NCBI GenBank assembly: GCA_031291325.1
Contig: JARLJG010000050.1
Span: forward strand, 1-64,000
DNA length: 64,000 nucleotides
Origin: Burkholderiaceae bacterium
GTDB taxonomy: Bacteria > Pseudomonadota > Gammaproteobacteria > Burkholderiales > Burkholderiaceae_D
Reading direction: 5' to 3'
In this document: piece after piece, positions 1 to 9,015 of the stretch
How the letters are laid out: each line of letters opens with the position of its first letter
Numbering within the stretch: the first letter of the stretch is position 1
Program-made: the position numbers and the translations under genes
Notes under the pieces: generated by a model
What the model saw: the letters and a program-made list of their open reading frames with translations, nothing else
What the model was told of the DNA's origin: nothing
The model's database searches: none

Positions 1-382
1 AAAACTTCGTATTCAACTTACTTGCCACCACTACTTCAACCTCCCCCGTTCTTACTCTACAGCCCGCGCTTTCCTGCCTGCTTTTACTGCCGCGTTTCGC
101 TGTGTTTCTTAACGGGAGGCGAACTATAGCAAGCTCACGTGACCCTTGGCAAGTATTTTTCAAATTTATTTCAAAACTTGATTTTATTGCAAAAGTTGCA
201 AGTCGCGACAGCTTCAACACTTTTCCCAACGACACTAGGGACGCGCAATTCCAGAATGATCGACGTTCGCAGGCCGCGTTACCAAGCCCCCCCTCCCAGA
301 GAGTCGCTATCCAAAAGGGCTAGTGTTTGCCCTGGGCGTTGTCTATACTCGTCCGCTTGCGCACAACATATCGACGACGCCG

Positions 383-994
383 ATGGCATTGCATATCTGG
401 TTGATTTACCTGGCAGCGGTGGCCGGACTGTCGCTGACCCCCGGTCCGAATGGACTTCTAGCACTCACCCACGGTGCGCTATATGGACACCGGAGGACGC
501 TTTACACGGTGTGCGGCAGCGTCATCGGCTTTGTCATTTTGATCGCATTATCGATGTTTGGGATCGGCGCGCTCTTGCAAACTGCGTCGAGCATGCTTTC
601 CGTCCTTAAATGGGTGGGCGGGATCTATCTGATCTGGCTGGGTATCCAGTTGTGGCGCGCACCCGCATTGCCGCAAACGCCTGCGACCGCCGCGGCCTAC
701 CGCAGCGGCGCGGTCTTGTTCCGTCAAGGATTGTTGTCTGCCGTATCCAACCCGAAGGTACTATTGTTCTTTGGCGCTTTTCTGTCTCAGTTCATCGATC
801 CGCAACGTCCATTGCTGCCGCAGTTTTTTGTCATGGCGGCGACGTTTGCGGCAACCGAGTTCTTGGTCGAGGCCACGCTGGCACGACTGGCGCATCGAAT
901 CCGACCGTGGTTGATGCGAAGTGGAAAGCGATTCAACCGGTTTTGCGGGACACTGTTCGCGCTGATGGGTGCGGCATTGCCGATGACTCGTTAG
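383..994 (+). CDS. LysE/RhtB family amino-acid exporter
   Basis: Predicted inner-membrane exporter of about 203 residues. The start at 383 is chosen because it opens directly into a hydrophobic helix (MALHIWLIYLAAVAG), and the family motif SLTPGPNGLLALTHG follows within the first 35 residues; longer in-frame starts only add a non-hydrophobic tail. Several hydrophobic segments follow (FVILIALSMFGIGALL, WVGGIYLIWLGIQLW, VLLFFGAFLSQFI), as expected for LysE/RhtB proteins, which export amino acids such as lysine, threonine or homoserine lactone. The substrate cannot be read from the sequence. It stands alone; no clear ribosome binding site is visible just upstream. Bases 1-382 show no gene I can support. 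Confidence 0.8.
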   Translation: MALHIWLIYLAAVAGLSLTPGPNGLLALTHGALYGHRRTLYTVCGSVIGFVILIALSMFGIGALLQTASSMLSVLKWVGGIYLIWLGIQLWRAPALPQTPATAAAYRSGAVLFRQGLLSAVSNPKVLLFFGAFLSQFIDPQRPLLPQFFVMAATFAATEFLVEATLARLAHRIRPWLMRSGKRFNRFCGTLFALMGAALPMTR

Positions 995-1075
995 CCCGAA
1001 TCGCGTCCGCACCGATGCAGCGCTATGCTGGGTCGAAGCATGTACCGCAATTTGTCGACTACACTTGATTTGCCT

Positions 1076-1381
1076 TCAAGCCGGTTCGCTTCCGCCCGCC
1101 TGCGGCTTCCCCTGGGCGTCGCTCAGCCGATATTTCTTGCGCCGATCGCCCATCAATTCGCGCAACTCGGCAATACTGATATTGGTTTCTTCGTGCATCC
1201 TGATTAACAGCGATGCGCCAACCGGCAGGCGTCCGTGGCGAATTTTACTGATGACCGGCGGCGCCACTTCGACCAGACGTGCCAAGGCAGCGTCGTTTTT
1301 CAGCTTCATCCGTTGAATGAGCGTATCGAGCAGGTGATTCGGGTTGAAGGCAACATTTTCTTGCACGTCCTGTTCACTCAT
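1076..1381 (-). CDS. Small helix-turn-helix regulator (Cro/CI-like)
   Basis: A 101-residue cytoplasmic protein. The start at 1381 is preceded by AAGGAGATGGAGTC, a good ribosome binding site, which favours it over an in-frame upstream start at 1432. The central part (LIQRMKLKNDAALARLVEV, then APPVISKIRHGRLPVGASL) has the layout of an HTH_XRE/Cro-CI DNA-binding domain: a helix, a turn and a recognition helix with SKIRHG. The C-terminus is basic (DRRKKYRL). No ligand-binding domain is visible. It is not in an operon with its neighbours; the 250-bp gap to the diguanylate cyclase may hold promoters for both, but I see no clear operator. Target genes unknown. Confidence 0.6.
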   Translation of the reverse strand: MSEQDVQENVAFNPNHLLDTLIQRMKLKNDAALARLVEVAPPVISKIRHGRLPVGASLLIRMHEETNISIAELRELMGDRRKKYRLSDAQGKPQAGGSEPA

Positions 1382-1687
1382 GACTCCATCTCCTTGCATA
1401 TAGTTGTGTGCAGCTTTACGTATACGCCACACTGGTAATACTATAGCAATTAAAATGCGCCGTCACCAAGAATTAGTGCATAACTTGCACTAAAGCTCCA
1501 CGCTGACATTTTGATAATTAGCTGCCATCAGATTGCGCTGTCTGGGGTTTATGCGCTTTGCTCGACGAGTATCCCGAGCGCGCATTCCGAAACGGAGCTG
1601 CCAGCCATCGGTTCGCTATCCGAGTTAGAATGAATCGATTGCAAAAACGGTGTTGGCGTTTGCCAAGCCGCATAGGAACGGCTCAGC

Positions 1688-3784
1688 ATGCCAAATATTC
1701 ATAGCATAAAATTCAGAATCATCGCGTTCGGCATCCTGCTTACGGTCGTCGGCTTGGCGTTGCGGATGTTGCTTGGTGTTCCGCTCGTTCGCGACCAAAT
1801 TGCCGATCTCGTTTCTGCTCAAGAGACGTCGATGGCGAACTACGTTGCGCAGGATATCGATCACAGCATTCGATCGCGCCTGGAATTGATCGACAGGCTG
1901 GCGGCGGATCTGGCGCCTTCGACGTTGGAGCAACCGGATCGCCTAGCGGCCTGGCTAAAGGATCGACAGCGCATCAATCCGCTATTTAGCGGACTCTTGG
2001 TTATCAAACCGGACGGTCACCGCCTGCTCGCAAGCTGGCCTGCGCTCTTGGGTCAGGCGCAGCTCGACTATGCCGATATCGAATGGTTTCGCGCCGCCCT
2101 GAAGAGCGATCGCGCCGTGATCGGCACTCCGACGCATGGGCGCCTGGACGGCACGCCGCTGATGTTCACGGCACAGCAGGTGCGCAACAGCGACGGACAG
2201 ACGGTCGCCGTGCTGGCGGGATTTTCTCTGCTCGACGCACCCGGATTTCTCGATAGCTTGCAGAAAACGCGGCTGGGCGCCAGCGGCGGTTTTCTGTTGA
2301 TTTCGCCGTCCGACAAGCTGTTTGTCGCATCCAGCGACCCATCCATGGTGCTGACGGCAACACCGCCGGTCGGCGTCAATCCGCTGCATGATCGCGCTAT
2401 GCTCGGATATCGCGGCACTGGAGTGACGACCAATGCGAAAGGTGTGGAGGAGATCGCAGCCTTCGTGTCGGTGCCGAGCACCGGCTGGTTCGTGGTGGCA
2501 CGCATGCCAACCGAAGAAGCGTTCCATCCGATTGCCACCATGCGCGATTTGGCGCTGAAAGGCACGTTGGCTATTTTGCTGTTGATGACGGTGCTCGTCA
2601 CGGTATTTCTGTCGGTCGTTTTGCGCCCGCTGGTCGAAGTCGGACGGGCCATGCGCGAAATGGCCAGCGGCACGCGGGCGCTGGCGCAGTTGCCGGTGCG
2701 CCGCAGCGACGAGGTCGGCGACATGGTGCTTGCCTTCAATCGGCTGGTGGCAGCGCTGCATGAAAAAGAGGCGACGCTGAAGAACACATTGGAAAAACTC
2801 GATCACCTCGCCGGCACCGACACGCTGACCGGCGCATGGAATCGACGCCAGTTCGACGAAGTGCTTGAGTGGGAGCTCGACCGCGCCACGCGCCACGGCC
2901 ATCCGATATCGCTGATCCTGTTGGACCTGGATCTGTTCAAGCACGTCAACGACGACTATGGACACGCCAAGGGCGATCAAGTATTGCGGGATGTGGCCGA
3001 TTGCATCCGGGCCGAGTTGCGCAAGTCGGACTCGCTGACTCGCTGGGGCGGCGAGGAATTCATGATCCTCATGCCGAACACGCAGCTCTCGAACGCGCTC
3101 GTGCTGGCCGAACGCTTGCGCGCCTGCATCGCCGCGCAAAGCACCGAAAAATTGTGCGGCGTGACAGCCAGCATCGGCGTCGCCGAATTCGACGGTTCGG
3201 AAACCGCAGAGCAGTGGGTGGCGCGCGCCGACGCTGCCATGTATGTTGCCAAGAACAAAGGACGCAACCGGGTCGAGGTAAACGTGCCGACCCCGCATAT
3301 CGACACCAAAAAAACCGGCCTGGTGCAATTGATATGGCGCGAACATTTTTGCGGCGGCAATCGGCAACTCGATGCCCAACACCGGGGCCTATTCGACGAC
3401 TGCAACAATTTGCTCGATATGATCTTGTCTGGAAGTTCGCGCGGCGAAATCGAATCGGCAATCGACGCCATGCTACGCAACATAGTGAGCCACTTTTGCG
3501 ACGAGGAGAAGCTTTTCATGGCAACCGACTATACGTCGGCAGCCGAGCATCGCCGGCTGCATGCCGCGCTCGCCGACCGCGCAGCCGCGCTGATCGACCA
3601 ATTCAAACGAGGCGAGGTGCAGATCGGCGCGCTGTTTCAATTCCTGGCGCGCGATTTGGTGGCAAACCATATTTTGCGCGAAGACCGCGCATTCTTCCCC
3701 TACCTGCGCACCGACTGCGCCGATCCCGATTTTGCACAAGCCTTGCCGATTGCGCGCCGGCAAAAGCGAGAATCCACGGCCTGA
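1688..3784 (+). CDS. Membrane diguanylate cyclase with Cache, HAMP, GGDEF and C-terminal hemerythrin domain
   Basis: A 698-residue protein expected to make cyclic di-GMP. In order: an N-terminal membrane helix (about residues 8-28), a periplasmic Cache-like sensor (about 35-285), a second helix (TLAILLLMTVLVTVFLSVVL), a HAMP linker, and a GGDEF domain with intact GGEEF at 454-458 and an RxxD inhibitory site (R445-D448) five residues upstream, so the enzyme should be active and product-inhibited. The last 150 residues form a bacteriohemerythrin domain: QHRGLF, SHFCDEEKLF, EHRRLH and NHILREDRAFF supply the expected His/Glu/Asp ligands for a di-iron site. This predicts joint control by a periplasmic ligand and by cytoplasmic O2 or redox. 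The following SnoaL-like gene starts 28 bp downstream. Confidence 0.88.
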   Translation: MPNIHSIKFRIIAFGILLTVVGLALRMLLGVPLVRDQIADLVSAQETSMANYVAQDIDHSIRSRLELIDRLAADLAPSTLEQPDRLAAWLKDRQRINPLFSGLLVIKPDGHRLLASWPALLGQAQLDYADIEWFRAALKSDRAVIGTPTHGRLDGTPLMFTAQQVRNSDGQTVAVLAGFSLLDAPGFLDSLQKTRLGASGGFLLISPSDKLFVASSDPSMVLTATPPVGVNPLHDRAMLGYRGTGVTTNAKGVEEIAAFVSVPSTGWFVVARMPTEEAFHPIATMRDLALKGTLAILLLMTVLVTVFLSVVLRPLVEVGRAMREMASGTRALAQLPVRRSDEVGDMVLAFNRLVAALHEKEATLKNTLEKLDHLAGTDTLTGAWNRRQFDEVLEWELDRATRHGHPISLILLDLDLFKHVNDDYGHAKGDQVLRDVADCIRAELRKSDSLTRWGGEEFMILMPNTQLSNALVLAERLRACIAAQSTEKLCGVTASIGVAEFDGSETAEQWVARADAAMYVAKNKGRNRVEVNVPTPHIDTKKTGLVQLIWREHFCGGNRQLDAQHRGLFDDCNNLLDMILSGSSRGEIESAIDAMLRNIVSHFCDEEKLFMATDYTSAAEHRRLHAALADRAAALIDQFKRGEVQIGALFQFLARDLVANHILREDRAFFPYLRTDCADPDFAQALPIARRQKRESTA

Positions 3785-3812
3785 ACTGAGCAATATCTCC
3801 AAAGGAGTGACT

Positions 3813-4247
3813 ATGCATATCGATGATTTCATGCTCGGCTATCAAACGGCATGGGAGCAGCGCGACGAACATTTGCTGTGCAAGCTATTCGCCACCGACG
3901 GCGTGTACCGCAACACGCCGTTTGCCGAGCAGCGCGGCCATGACGCCATCGCGAAATACTGGCAGCGTGTAAAATTGCAGCAAGACATTCATCTTTCGTT
4001 TGAGATACTCGCCCGAACCGCAACCGGCGGCGTGGCCCACTGGCACGTCACCTACCAGGTCGCATCCGAAGAGCTGTTCAAAATCTGGGCCGGGTCGACC
4101 GGCACCAACCTTCTGGCGCGTGCGCCCGGCGCGCCTTTGCCCCGGCTGGCGCTGGACGGAATATTGACGGCCGAATTCAACGAAAGCGGTTTGTGCCAGG
4201 ACTGCCGTCTCTGGTGGCATAGCGTCGAGTTGGGCGCGAACGCTTGA
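3813..4247 (+). CDS. SnoaL-like / NTF2-fold protein
   Basis: A 144-residue soluble protein. The start at 3813 is preceded by AAAGGAGTGACT, a strong ribosome binding site; it lies only 28 bp after the diguanylate cyclase stop, so the two are probably co-transcribed. The sequence begins MHIDDFMLGYQTAWEQRD and has the pattern of the NTF2-like superfamily (SnoaL-type small polyketide cyclase/ester-degrading folds): an N-terminal helix, the segment ATDGVYRNTPFAEQRGHDAI, then strands with GVAHWHVTYQV. Proteins of this kind bind small molecules and some are isomerases, but no function is demonstrated here. Confidence 0.65.
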   Translation: MHIDDFMLGYQTAWEQRDEHLLCKLFATDGVYRNTPFAEQRGHDAIAKYWQRVKLQQDIHLSFEILARTATGGVAHWHVTYQVASEELFKIWAGSTGTNLLARAPGAPLPRLALDGILTAEFNESGLCQDCRLWWHSVELGANA

Positions 4248-4311
4248 ACGCCGGCTTGCCGCAAATTCAACCCAAATCGCCACCTGCCATACAACAGAAA
4301 ATCGTGATTAA

Positions 4312-5220
4312 ATGAACAATACTGCAATGCGCCCGCGCCATCTCGCTCTGGCATTGCTTGTCATCGTCGTCTGGGGCGTCAATTTCGCCGTCATCAAGCT
4401 TGGCTTGGTGGGCGTGCCGCCGCTGTTGCTGGCGGCGCTGCGCTTCGTGCTGGCGGCGTTTCCCGCGCTGCTGTTCTTGCGTCCGCCGAAAGTGCCGCTA
4501 CGCCTCTACCTGGCCTACGGGATGACGATTTCGGTTGGGCAATTTGCGTTCTTGTTTACCGCCATCCACGTCGGCATGCCATCGGGATTGGCATCGCTGG
4601 TGTTGCAATCGCAATCGTTCTTCACACTGATGCTGACCGCCGTATGGCTGAAGGAAAAATGGCATGTCAACCAACTGGCCGGCTTGCTGCTGGCTGCCGG
4701 CGGCCTGATCTTGATCGGCAGTGCGCACGGCGCGTCGATGCCGCTGACCGGATTCTTGCTCACGATTGCTGCTGCCGTCATGTGGGCGTGCGGCAATATC
4801 GTCAGCCGCGCAGTCGGCCGGCACGGCCCGATGAACCAGTTCGCCTTCGTGGTGTGGGCCAGCCTGGTGCCGCCGCTGCCGCTGTTTGCGCTGTCCGCGC
4901 TGATCGAAGGCCCCGCCGCCATGACCGCTGCGATGCAGCACTTCGGCGGCGAGACCTTGGCTTCGATTGCCTATCTGGCCTGGGCTTCGACTTTGTTCGG
5001 CTATGGCGTGTGGACTTTCCTGTTGTCGCGCTACCCGGTCAATCGCATCGCCCCGTTTACCTTGCTGGTGCCCTTGGTCGGTTTGACGACTGGTTGGCTG
5101 GCCTTCGGCGAGACGCTCAAGCCGGTGCACTTCATCGGCGGCGCGCTGCTGATGGTCGGCTTGCTGGTCAATCTATTCGGCGCACCCTTGTTCGCCCGCC
5201 TGCAATGGAAAAGGACTTGA
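4312..5220 (+). CDS. EamA/DMT family inner-membrane transporter
   Basis: A 302-residue membrane protein with the ten-helix, two-repeat layout of the drug/metabolite transporter superfamily. The first repeat begins ALALLVIVVWGVNFAVIKLG and contains the conserved P-x-x-x-x-x-x-RF segment (PPLLLAALRFVLAAFPALL); the second repeat begins PLTGFLLTIAAAVMWACGNI and ends near GWLAFGE, another typical EamA position. Relatives include the E. coli EamA cysteine/O-acetylserine exporter, but substrates vary widely and cannot be assigned. A single gene; the next gene is exaC, 241 bp away behind its own regulatory region. Confidence 0.82.
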   Translation: MNNTAMRPRHLALALLVIVVWGVNFAVIKLGLVGVPPLLLAALRFVLAAFPALLFLRPPKVPLRLYLAYGMTISVGQFAFLFTAIHVGMPSGLASLVLQSQSFFTLMLTAVWLKEKWHVNQLAGLLLAAGGLILIGSAHGASMPLTGFLLTIAAAVMWACGNIVSRAVGRHGPMNQFAFVVWASLVPPLPLFALSALIEGPAAMTAAMQHFGGETLASIAYLAWASTLFGYGVWTFLLSRYPVNRIAPFTLLVPLVGLTTGWLAFGETLKPVHFIGGALLMVGLLVNLFGAPLFARLQWKRT

Positions 5221-5263
5221 TGCGGACGTGGCTAGCCCTCCTTGTAATTCCGCAAAAGAAATT

Positions 5264-5298
5264 GTTCAAATTTGTGACAGTTGTTCAGTTGTGAGACA
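5264..5298 (+). promoter_or_regulatory. Tandem upstream activator sites of exaC
   Basis: Two copies of the shared motif: GTTCAAATTTGTGACA at 5264-5279 and GTTCAGTTGTGAGACA at 5283-5298, start to start 19 bp. They lie about 90 bp upstream of the -24 element. The same motif with the same 19-bp spacing occurs before the nine-gene operon and the PQQ dehydrogenase. Inferred binding site of the AcoR-like activator encoded at 21843-23879. Confidence 0.6.
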
Positions 5299-5387
5299 TT
5301 GAACAGACGCCATCCGGCAACCGGTACATACCTGCTGGCGCACGGAAAATGCTAATTAAATCAATCACCTAGTGCACGCCCGACGAT

Positions 5388-5402
5388 TGGCACGGAACTT
5401 GA
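5388..5402 (+). promoter_or_regulatory. Sigma-54 (-24/-12) promoter of exaC
   Basis: TGGCACGGAACTTGA: the -24 element TGGCAC is perfect, the -12 element reads TTGA instead of TTGC, so GG-N10-GA rather than GG-N10-GC. It lies 59 bp before the exaC start and downstream of two activator sites. The imperfect -12 makes it the weakest match of the six in the region. Confidence 0.55.
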
Positions 5403-5461
5403 TATGAAGTATTCGCCGCAAAGAGAATATTTCTTTCAATTGTAATCATCGAGGAGACACA

Positions 5462-6982
5462 ATGATTTACGCAGCCCCCGGCGCCGATGGCGCCAAGATC
5501 ACGTACAAATCCCACTACGACAACTTTATCGGCGGTAAGTGGGTCGCCCCAGTCAAGGGCGAATATTTCGACGTCATCACACCGATCACCGGCAAGCCCT
5601 ATACCAAAGCCGCCCGCTCCGGCGCGGAAGATATCGAATTGGCGCTCGACGCCGCTCATGCCGCCGCCGACAAATGGGGCAAGACCTCCCCTGCCGAGCG
5701 TTCCAACCTGTTGCTCAAGATCGCCGACCGCATCGAAGCCAACCTGGAACTGCTGGCCTACGTCGAAACCGTCGACAACGGCAAGCCGATTCGCGAAACG
5801 CTGGCTGCCGACATTCCGTTGACGGTTGACCATTTCCGCTACTTTGCCGGCTGCGTGCGCGCGCAAGAAGGCGGATTGAGCGACATCGACGAAAACACCG
5901 TCGCCTACCACTTCCACGAACCATTGGGCGTGGTCGGTCAGATCATCCCTTGGAACTTCCCGATCCTGATGGCTGCGTGGAAGCTGGCTCCAGCCATTGG
6001 CGCCGGCAACTGCGTGGTGCTCAAACCGGCTGAATCGACTCCGATCAGCATCTTGGTCCTGGCTGACTTGATCGCCGACCTGTTGCCGCCTGGCGTGCTC
6101 AACATCGTCAACGGTTTCGGCCGCGAAGCCGGCATGCCGTTGGCAAACAGCCGCCGCATCGCCAAGATCGCCTTCACCGGATCGACCACCACCGGCCGCG
6201 TGATTGCACAAGCCGCCGCCAACAACCTGATTCCGGCGACGCTGGAACTGGGCGGCAAATCGCCCAACATCTTCTTTGCCGACGTCGCCGAAAAAGACGA
6301 CAGTTTCCTCGACAAGGCGATCGAAGGCTTCGTGCTGTTTGCATTCAACCAAGGCGAAGTCTGCACCTGCCCGTCGCGCGCGTTGATCCAGGAATCGATC
6401 TACGATCGCTTCATGGAACGTGTGCTAAAACGCGTGGCCGCCATCAAGCAGGGCAACCCGCTCGATATCGACACCATGCTCGGCGCGCAATCTTCCAAGG
6501 AACAGTTGTCCAAGATTCTTTCTTACCTGTCGATCGGCAAGGAAGAAGGCGCACAAGTCTTGATCGGCGGCCAACAGGCGCATTTGGGCGGCACACTCGA
6601 AGGCGGCTACTACGTTCAGCCGACCCTGCTCAAGGGCCACAACAAGATGCGCGTGTTCCAGGAAGAAATTTTCGGCCCAGTCGTGGCTGTTACGACCTTC
6701 AAGGACGAAGCGGAAGCGCTGGAAATCGCCAACGACACCTTGTACGGCTTGGGTGCCGGCGTGTGGAGCCGCGACGGCAACGTCGCCTACCGCATGGGCC
6801 GCGCCATCAAGGCTGGCCGCGTGTGGACCAACTGCTATCATGCCTACCCGGCACATGCGACCTTCGGCGGCTACAAGGAATCGGGCATCGGCCGTGAAAC
6901 CCACAAGATGATGCTGGATCACTACCAACAAACCAAGAACCTGCTGGTCAGCTACAGCGAACAAAAACTCGGGTTCTTCTAA
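5462..6982 (+). CDS. exaC: NAD-dependent aldehyde (acetaldehyde) dehydrogenase, ExaC type
   Basis: A 506-residue cytoplasmic aldehyde dehydrogenase oxidising the aldehyde from periplasmic alcohol oxidation (acetaldehyde to acetate) with NAD+. The start is supported by GAGGAGACACA just upstream. Family motifs are intact: [18 protein letters not shown], the cofactor-binding [17 protein letters not shown] with the general-base Glu, and the nucleophile C301 in [11 protein letters not shown]. The N-terminus [25 protein letters not shown] cut short here as [13 protein letters not shown], and the FNQGEVC variant, match ExaC/AcoD-type enzymes that work with quinoprotein ethanol dehydrogenases. A DUF779 gene, the usual partner of such enzymes, follows at 7561-7953 on the other strand. 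Controlled by the sigma-54-type promoter and tandem activator sites upstream; a rho-independent terminator follows. Confidence 0.9.
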   Translation: MIYAAPGADGAKITYKSHYDNFIGGKWVAPVKGEYFDVITPITGKPYTKAARSGAEDIELALDAAHAAADKWGKTSPAERSNLLLKIADRIEANLELLAYVETVDNGKPIRETLAADIPLTVDHFRYFAGCVRAQEGGLSDIDENTVAYHFHEPLGVVGQIIPWNFPILMAAWKLAPAIGAGNCVVLKPAESTPISILVLADLIADLLPPGVLNIVNGFGREAGMPLANSRRIAKIAFTGSTTTGRVIAQAAANNLIPATLELGGKSPNIFFADVAEKDDSFLDKAIEGFVLFAFNQGEVCTCPSRALIQESIYDRFMERVLKRVAAIKQGNPLDIDTMLGAQSSKEQLSKILSYLSIGKEEGAQVLIGGQQAHLGGTLEGGYYVQPTLLKGHNKMRVFQEEIFGPVVAVTTFKDEAEALEIANDTLYGLGAGVWSRDGNVAYRMGRAIKAGRVWTNCYHAYPAHATFGGYKESGIGRETHKMMLDHYQQTKNLLVSYSEQKLGFF

Positions 6983-7020
6983 AAATCCGGTTTTGCAAGC
7001 AACGATGTAACGAGATAACG

Positions 7021-7049
7021 AAAGGGGGCGGGAAACCGCTCCCTTTTTT
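7021..7049 (+). terminator. Rho-independent terminator after exaC
   Basis: Stem AAAGGGGGCGG / CCGCTCCCTTT (one G-T pair) with a GAAA-type loop, followed by a T run ending at 7049. It begins 39 bp after the exaC stop. Confidence 0.85.
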
Positions 7050-7319
7050 ATGATCTTTCCGGGATTTTTGTTGGCAAAAAATACGTTATGTGTGCGTTAC
7101 GCGCAAAATCGTGGAAAAGCGCAGCGCCTTCCACCAAGTGCCGGTACAAACAACGGATCAATAGGCTAGACAAAAATGTTACACGCAAGGACCGCTGTGT
7201 TCGATGCCTTGGCGACATCTCCGCGAGGACCGAACGTAAATGGTGGAAGACGCTGCGCTTTTCCACCCTACGGGAGCTAAGACGGTCGTCTGTTCAAGCA
7301 AGCTGACGAGCCACTGCGG
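7050..7319. other. Intergenic stretch without supported gene
   Basis: Between the exaC terminator and the small minus-strand gene. Short open frames exist on both strands but none has a ribosome binding site or recognisable product. I see no RNA gene or repeat here. Confidence 0.5.
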
Positions 7320-7472
7320 TCAGCCTTCCTGCCTCTGATCTGCCGATGTCCTTTCAATCGGCATCCACCCCAGTTCACGGCGGATTTGCTTCATCTCCGG
7401 CAATGGCGCCGGATTGGAGCGACGCCGCTTCAGCCATTCTCTAACCCGTTCCTTGTTCGTCTGCTTTTCCAT
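7320..7472 (-). CDS. Small basic protein of unknown function (50 aa)
   Basis: A predicted 50-residue protein starting at 7472. The support is a textbook ribosome binding site, GGAGGTGGGCG, five bases before the ATG; an upstream in-frame start at 7553 has no such signal. The sequence is highly charged (MEKQTNKERVREWLKRRR, later MKQIRRELGWMP) with no membrane segment and no Cys. It lies 88 bp downstream of the DUF779 gene on the same strand and could be the last gene of that unit. I do not recognise the family. It could be a small helical regulator or RNA-binding protein, but that is only a guess from composition. Confidence 0.5.
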   Translation of the reverse strand: MEKQTNKERVREWLKRRRSNPAPLPEMKQIRRELGWMPIERTSADQRQEG

Positions 7473-7560
7473 CGCCCACCTCCAACGCAGCGTCGCCGTG
7501 CGCTTCGCGCAGGGCCACAACCGCTGAAAAAATCCAATGACGCGCGCAAGCACATTGCGC

Positions 7561-7953
7561 TTACCACGACGCCGCCGTCGAAGGCGTTTGCTCCAACTGC
7601 TGCTTCTCGTCCTCCGAGAACAGACGCGAGTGCGTCACGAAGCAATTTCCAATGCCGCTGTCGTGCGCTCCAATCTCCTCCATGCCATGCGCAACGTCGA
7701 CGATCAGTTGCGCATGCCGCCAGTATTCGAACTGTTCATGCCCCATATAAAACGGCGTGCCGTCGAGGTTGCCCAAATACACGTCGGCATTGCCTACGCA
7801 GAACTCGCCCAACACATGGCATTGCGGAGAATCACCATCAATGCAAGCACCGGACTGAAAAAGCATCAAGGGACCGTACATTTCCGTCAGCGTTGAAAGC
7901 AGCGCCAGCGCACTGTCTGTCGCGATGACGCGATCGACAAGGTTGGATGTCAT
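7561..7953 (-). CDS. DUF779 family protein, aldehyde-dehydrogenase partner
   Basis: A 130-residue protein of the DUF779 family. Recognisable stretches are VIATDSALALLSTLTEMYGP, LMLFQSGACIDGDSP, GEFCVGNADVYLGNLDG and FYMGHEQFEYWRHAQLIVDV. Family members are typically encoded next to exaC/acoD-type acetaldehyde dehydrogenases; their biochemical role is unknown. Here it is convergent with exaC rather than in its operon. The start at 7953 is chosen because similarity begins at MTSNLVDRV; a longer frame to 8025 runs into the promoter region. A near-perfect sigma-54 promoter lies 65 bp upstream, so exaC and this gene are probably induced together by the same activator. Several Cys and His residues could bind metal, but this is untested. 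Confidence 0.85.
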   Translation of the reverse strand: MTSNLVDRVIATDSALALLSTLTEMYGPLMLFQSGACIDGDSPQCHVLGEFCVGNADVYLGNLDGTPFYMGHEQFEYWRHAQLIVDVAHGMEEIGAHDSGIGNCFVTHSRLFSEDEKQQLEQTPSTAASW

Positions 7954-8017
7954 GATGGCCTTAATTGTGAACTGCCGTAAAGTTGAGTGCGGTGAAAACG
8001 CGCTCGATGAATATTGA

Positions 8018-8032
8018 GCAAACATCGTGCCA
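8018..8032 (-). promoter_or_regulatory. Sigma-54 (-24/-12) promoter of the DUF779 gene
   Basis: On the minus strand TGGCACGATGTTTGC, exactly TGGCAC-N5-TTGC with GG-N10-GC spacing. It lies 65 bp before the DUF779 start, giving an expected leader of about 50 bases. Confidence 0.8.
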
Positions 8033-8144
8033 CTCTGCAGCCAGACTTTTCAGGTCCTGTCGACTGCTCTCTATAGATCGAATAGCGCGTTTGGCGTGTG
8101 CAGCAGCGACATGCACGGAAAATTTTGGACGAACATTATTCGTA

Positions 8145-8192
8145 TGTGCAATTCTTGAACCGCTTGCGTTGCGCAGGTTCCAAATTGTGACA
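8145..8192. promoter_or_regulatory. Activator sites upstream of DUF779
   Basis: GTTCCAAATTGTGACA at 8177-8192 (plus strand), 14 of 16 identical to the first exaC site, and a weaker copy on the minus strand at 8145-8160 (GTTCAAGAATTGCACA). They are 113 to 160 bp upstream of the sigma-54 promoter, a normal enhancer distance. Confidence 0.5.
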
Positions 8193-8223
8193 GTCGGGCA
8201 CGAAGTCGACATTTCTCGTCTGC

Positions 8224-9015
8224 TTACACCGCTTGCAAAAACGGTACCGCACCCTGCCTGTCAAGCGGGTCGAGCTTCCCTTCCAGCAATTTCGGATATT
8301 CGGCGAGCAGGGAATCATGCAATTTCTGCACCGATGCGTCGTCGATCCCACGCGGCGACGGCAAATCAACCGAAAAATTCAAGATCACGGTGGACGGCTG
8401 GTCGGAGAAGAACAGGATGCGATCTGCCAGGCATAGCGCTTCGCGCAAATTATGCGTCACCAATAAAACGGTGGGACGGGTGCGCTGCCATAGCTCTTGC
8501 AACAAGATTCTAAGTTGATTGGCATTCGGCGCGTCGAGCGATTGAAACGGCTCGTCCATCAACAACAGGTCCGGCTCGACGATGAAGGCGCGCAGCAGCG
8601 CCACCCGCCGTTGCATGCCGCCCGACAATTGACCGGGAAACAGCTTGCCGCAATCGGCCAATCCGACCGATGCCAGCAACTCCTGCAGCGCGGCGCGTTG
8701 CTGCACGCGCGCTGGCGCTGGAAGTACCAACTCCAGGTTTTGCTGCACGCTCAGCCAGGGCATCAGGCGCGGTTCCTGGAACATCACGGCCACCTTCGGG
8801 TCAGCATGCCAGGTTTTCCCGGTCGGAAAAACAATGCTGCCGTCCATGCTGCGATCCAGCCCGGCGATCAAATTGAGCAAGGTCGTCTTGCCGGCGCCGG
8901 ATGGCCCGACGATGGCAACAAACTCGCCCGGCTGCACCGAAAACCGCAGGTTTTCGATCGCGCAACAGCCGTTGGGATAGGTCTTCTTGCGGATATCGAT
9001 ATTGAGCAAGCTCAC
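8224..9015 (-). CDS. ABC importer ATPase (nitrate/sulfonate/taurine type)
   Basis: A 263-residue ATP-binding subunit, last gene of the nine-gene operon. Walker A GPSGAGKTT, a Q-loop in VMFQEPRLMPWLSV, signature LSGGMQRR and Walker B LLLMDEP are intact, followed by the switch His in VTHNLREAL. The MFQEPRLMPW Q-loop is typical of the SsuB/TauB/NrtD class. I choose GTG at 9015 because AGGTGG lies five bases before it and it gives a GTGA overlap with the permease stop; GTG at 9024 is an alternative. It forms one importer with the permease and binding protein just upstream. The substrate is unknown. Confidence 0.85.
   Translation of the reverse strand: MSLLNIDIRKKTYPNGCCAIENLRFSVQPGEFVAIVGPSGAGKTTLLNLIAGLDRSMDGSIVFPTGKTWHADPKVAVMFQEPRLMPWLSVQQNLELVLPAPARVQQRAALQELLASVGLADCGKLFPGQLSGGMQRRVALLRAFIVEPDLLLMDEPFQSLDAPNANQLRILLQELWQRTRPTVLLVTHNLREALCLADRILFFSDQPSTVILNFSVDLPSPRGIDDASVQKLHDSLLAEYPKLLEGKLDPLDRQGAVPFLQAV

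Noticed and set aside
1982..3382. 466-codon minus-strand open frame opposite the diguanylate cyclase
   Set aside because: Shadow of a strongly coding plus-strand gene with intact motifs.
5369..6352. Long minus-strand open frame opposite exaC
   Set aside because: It mirrors the codon pattern of exaC, has no recognisable protein and no start signals.
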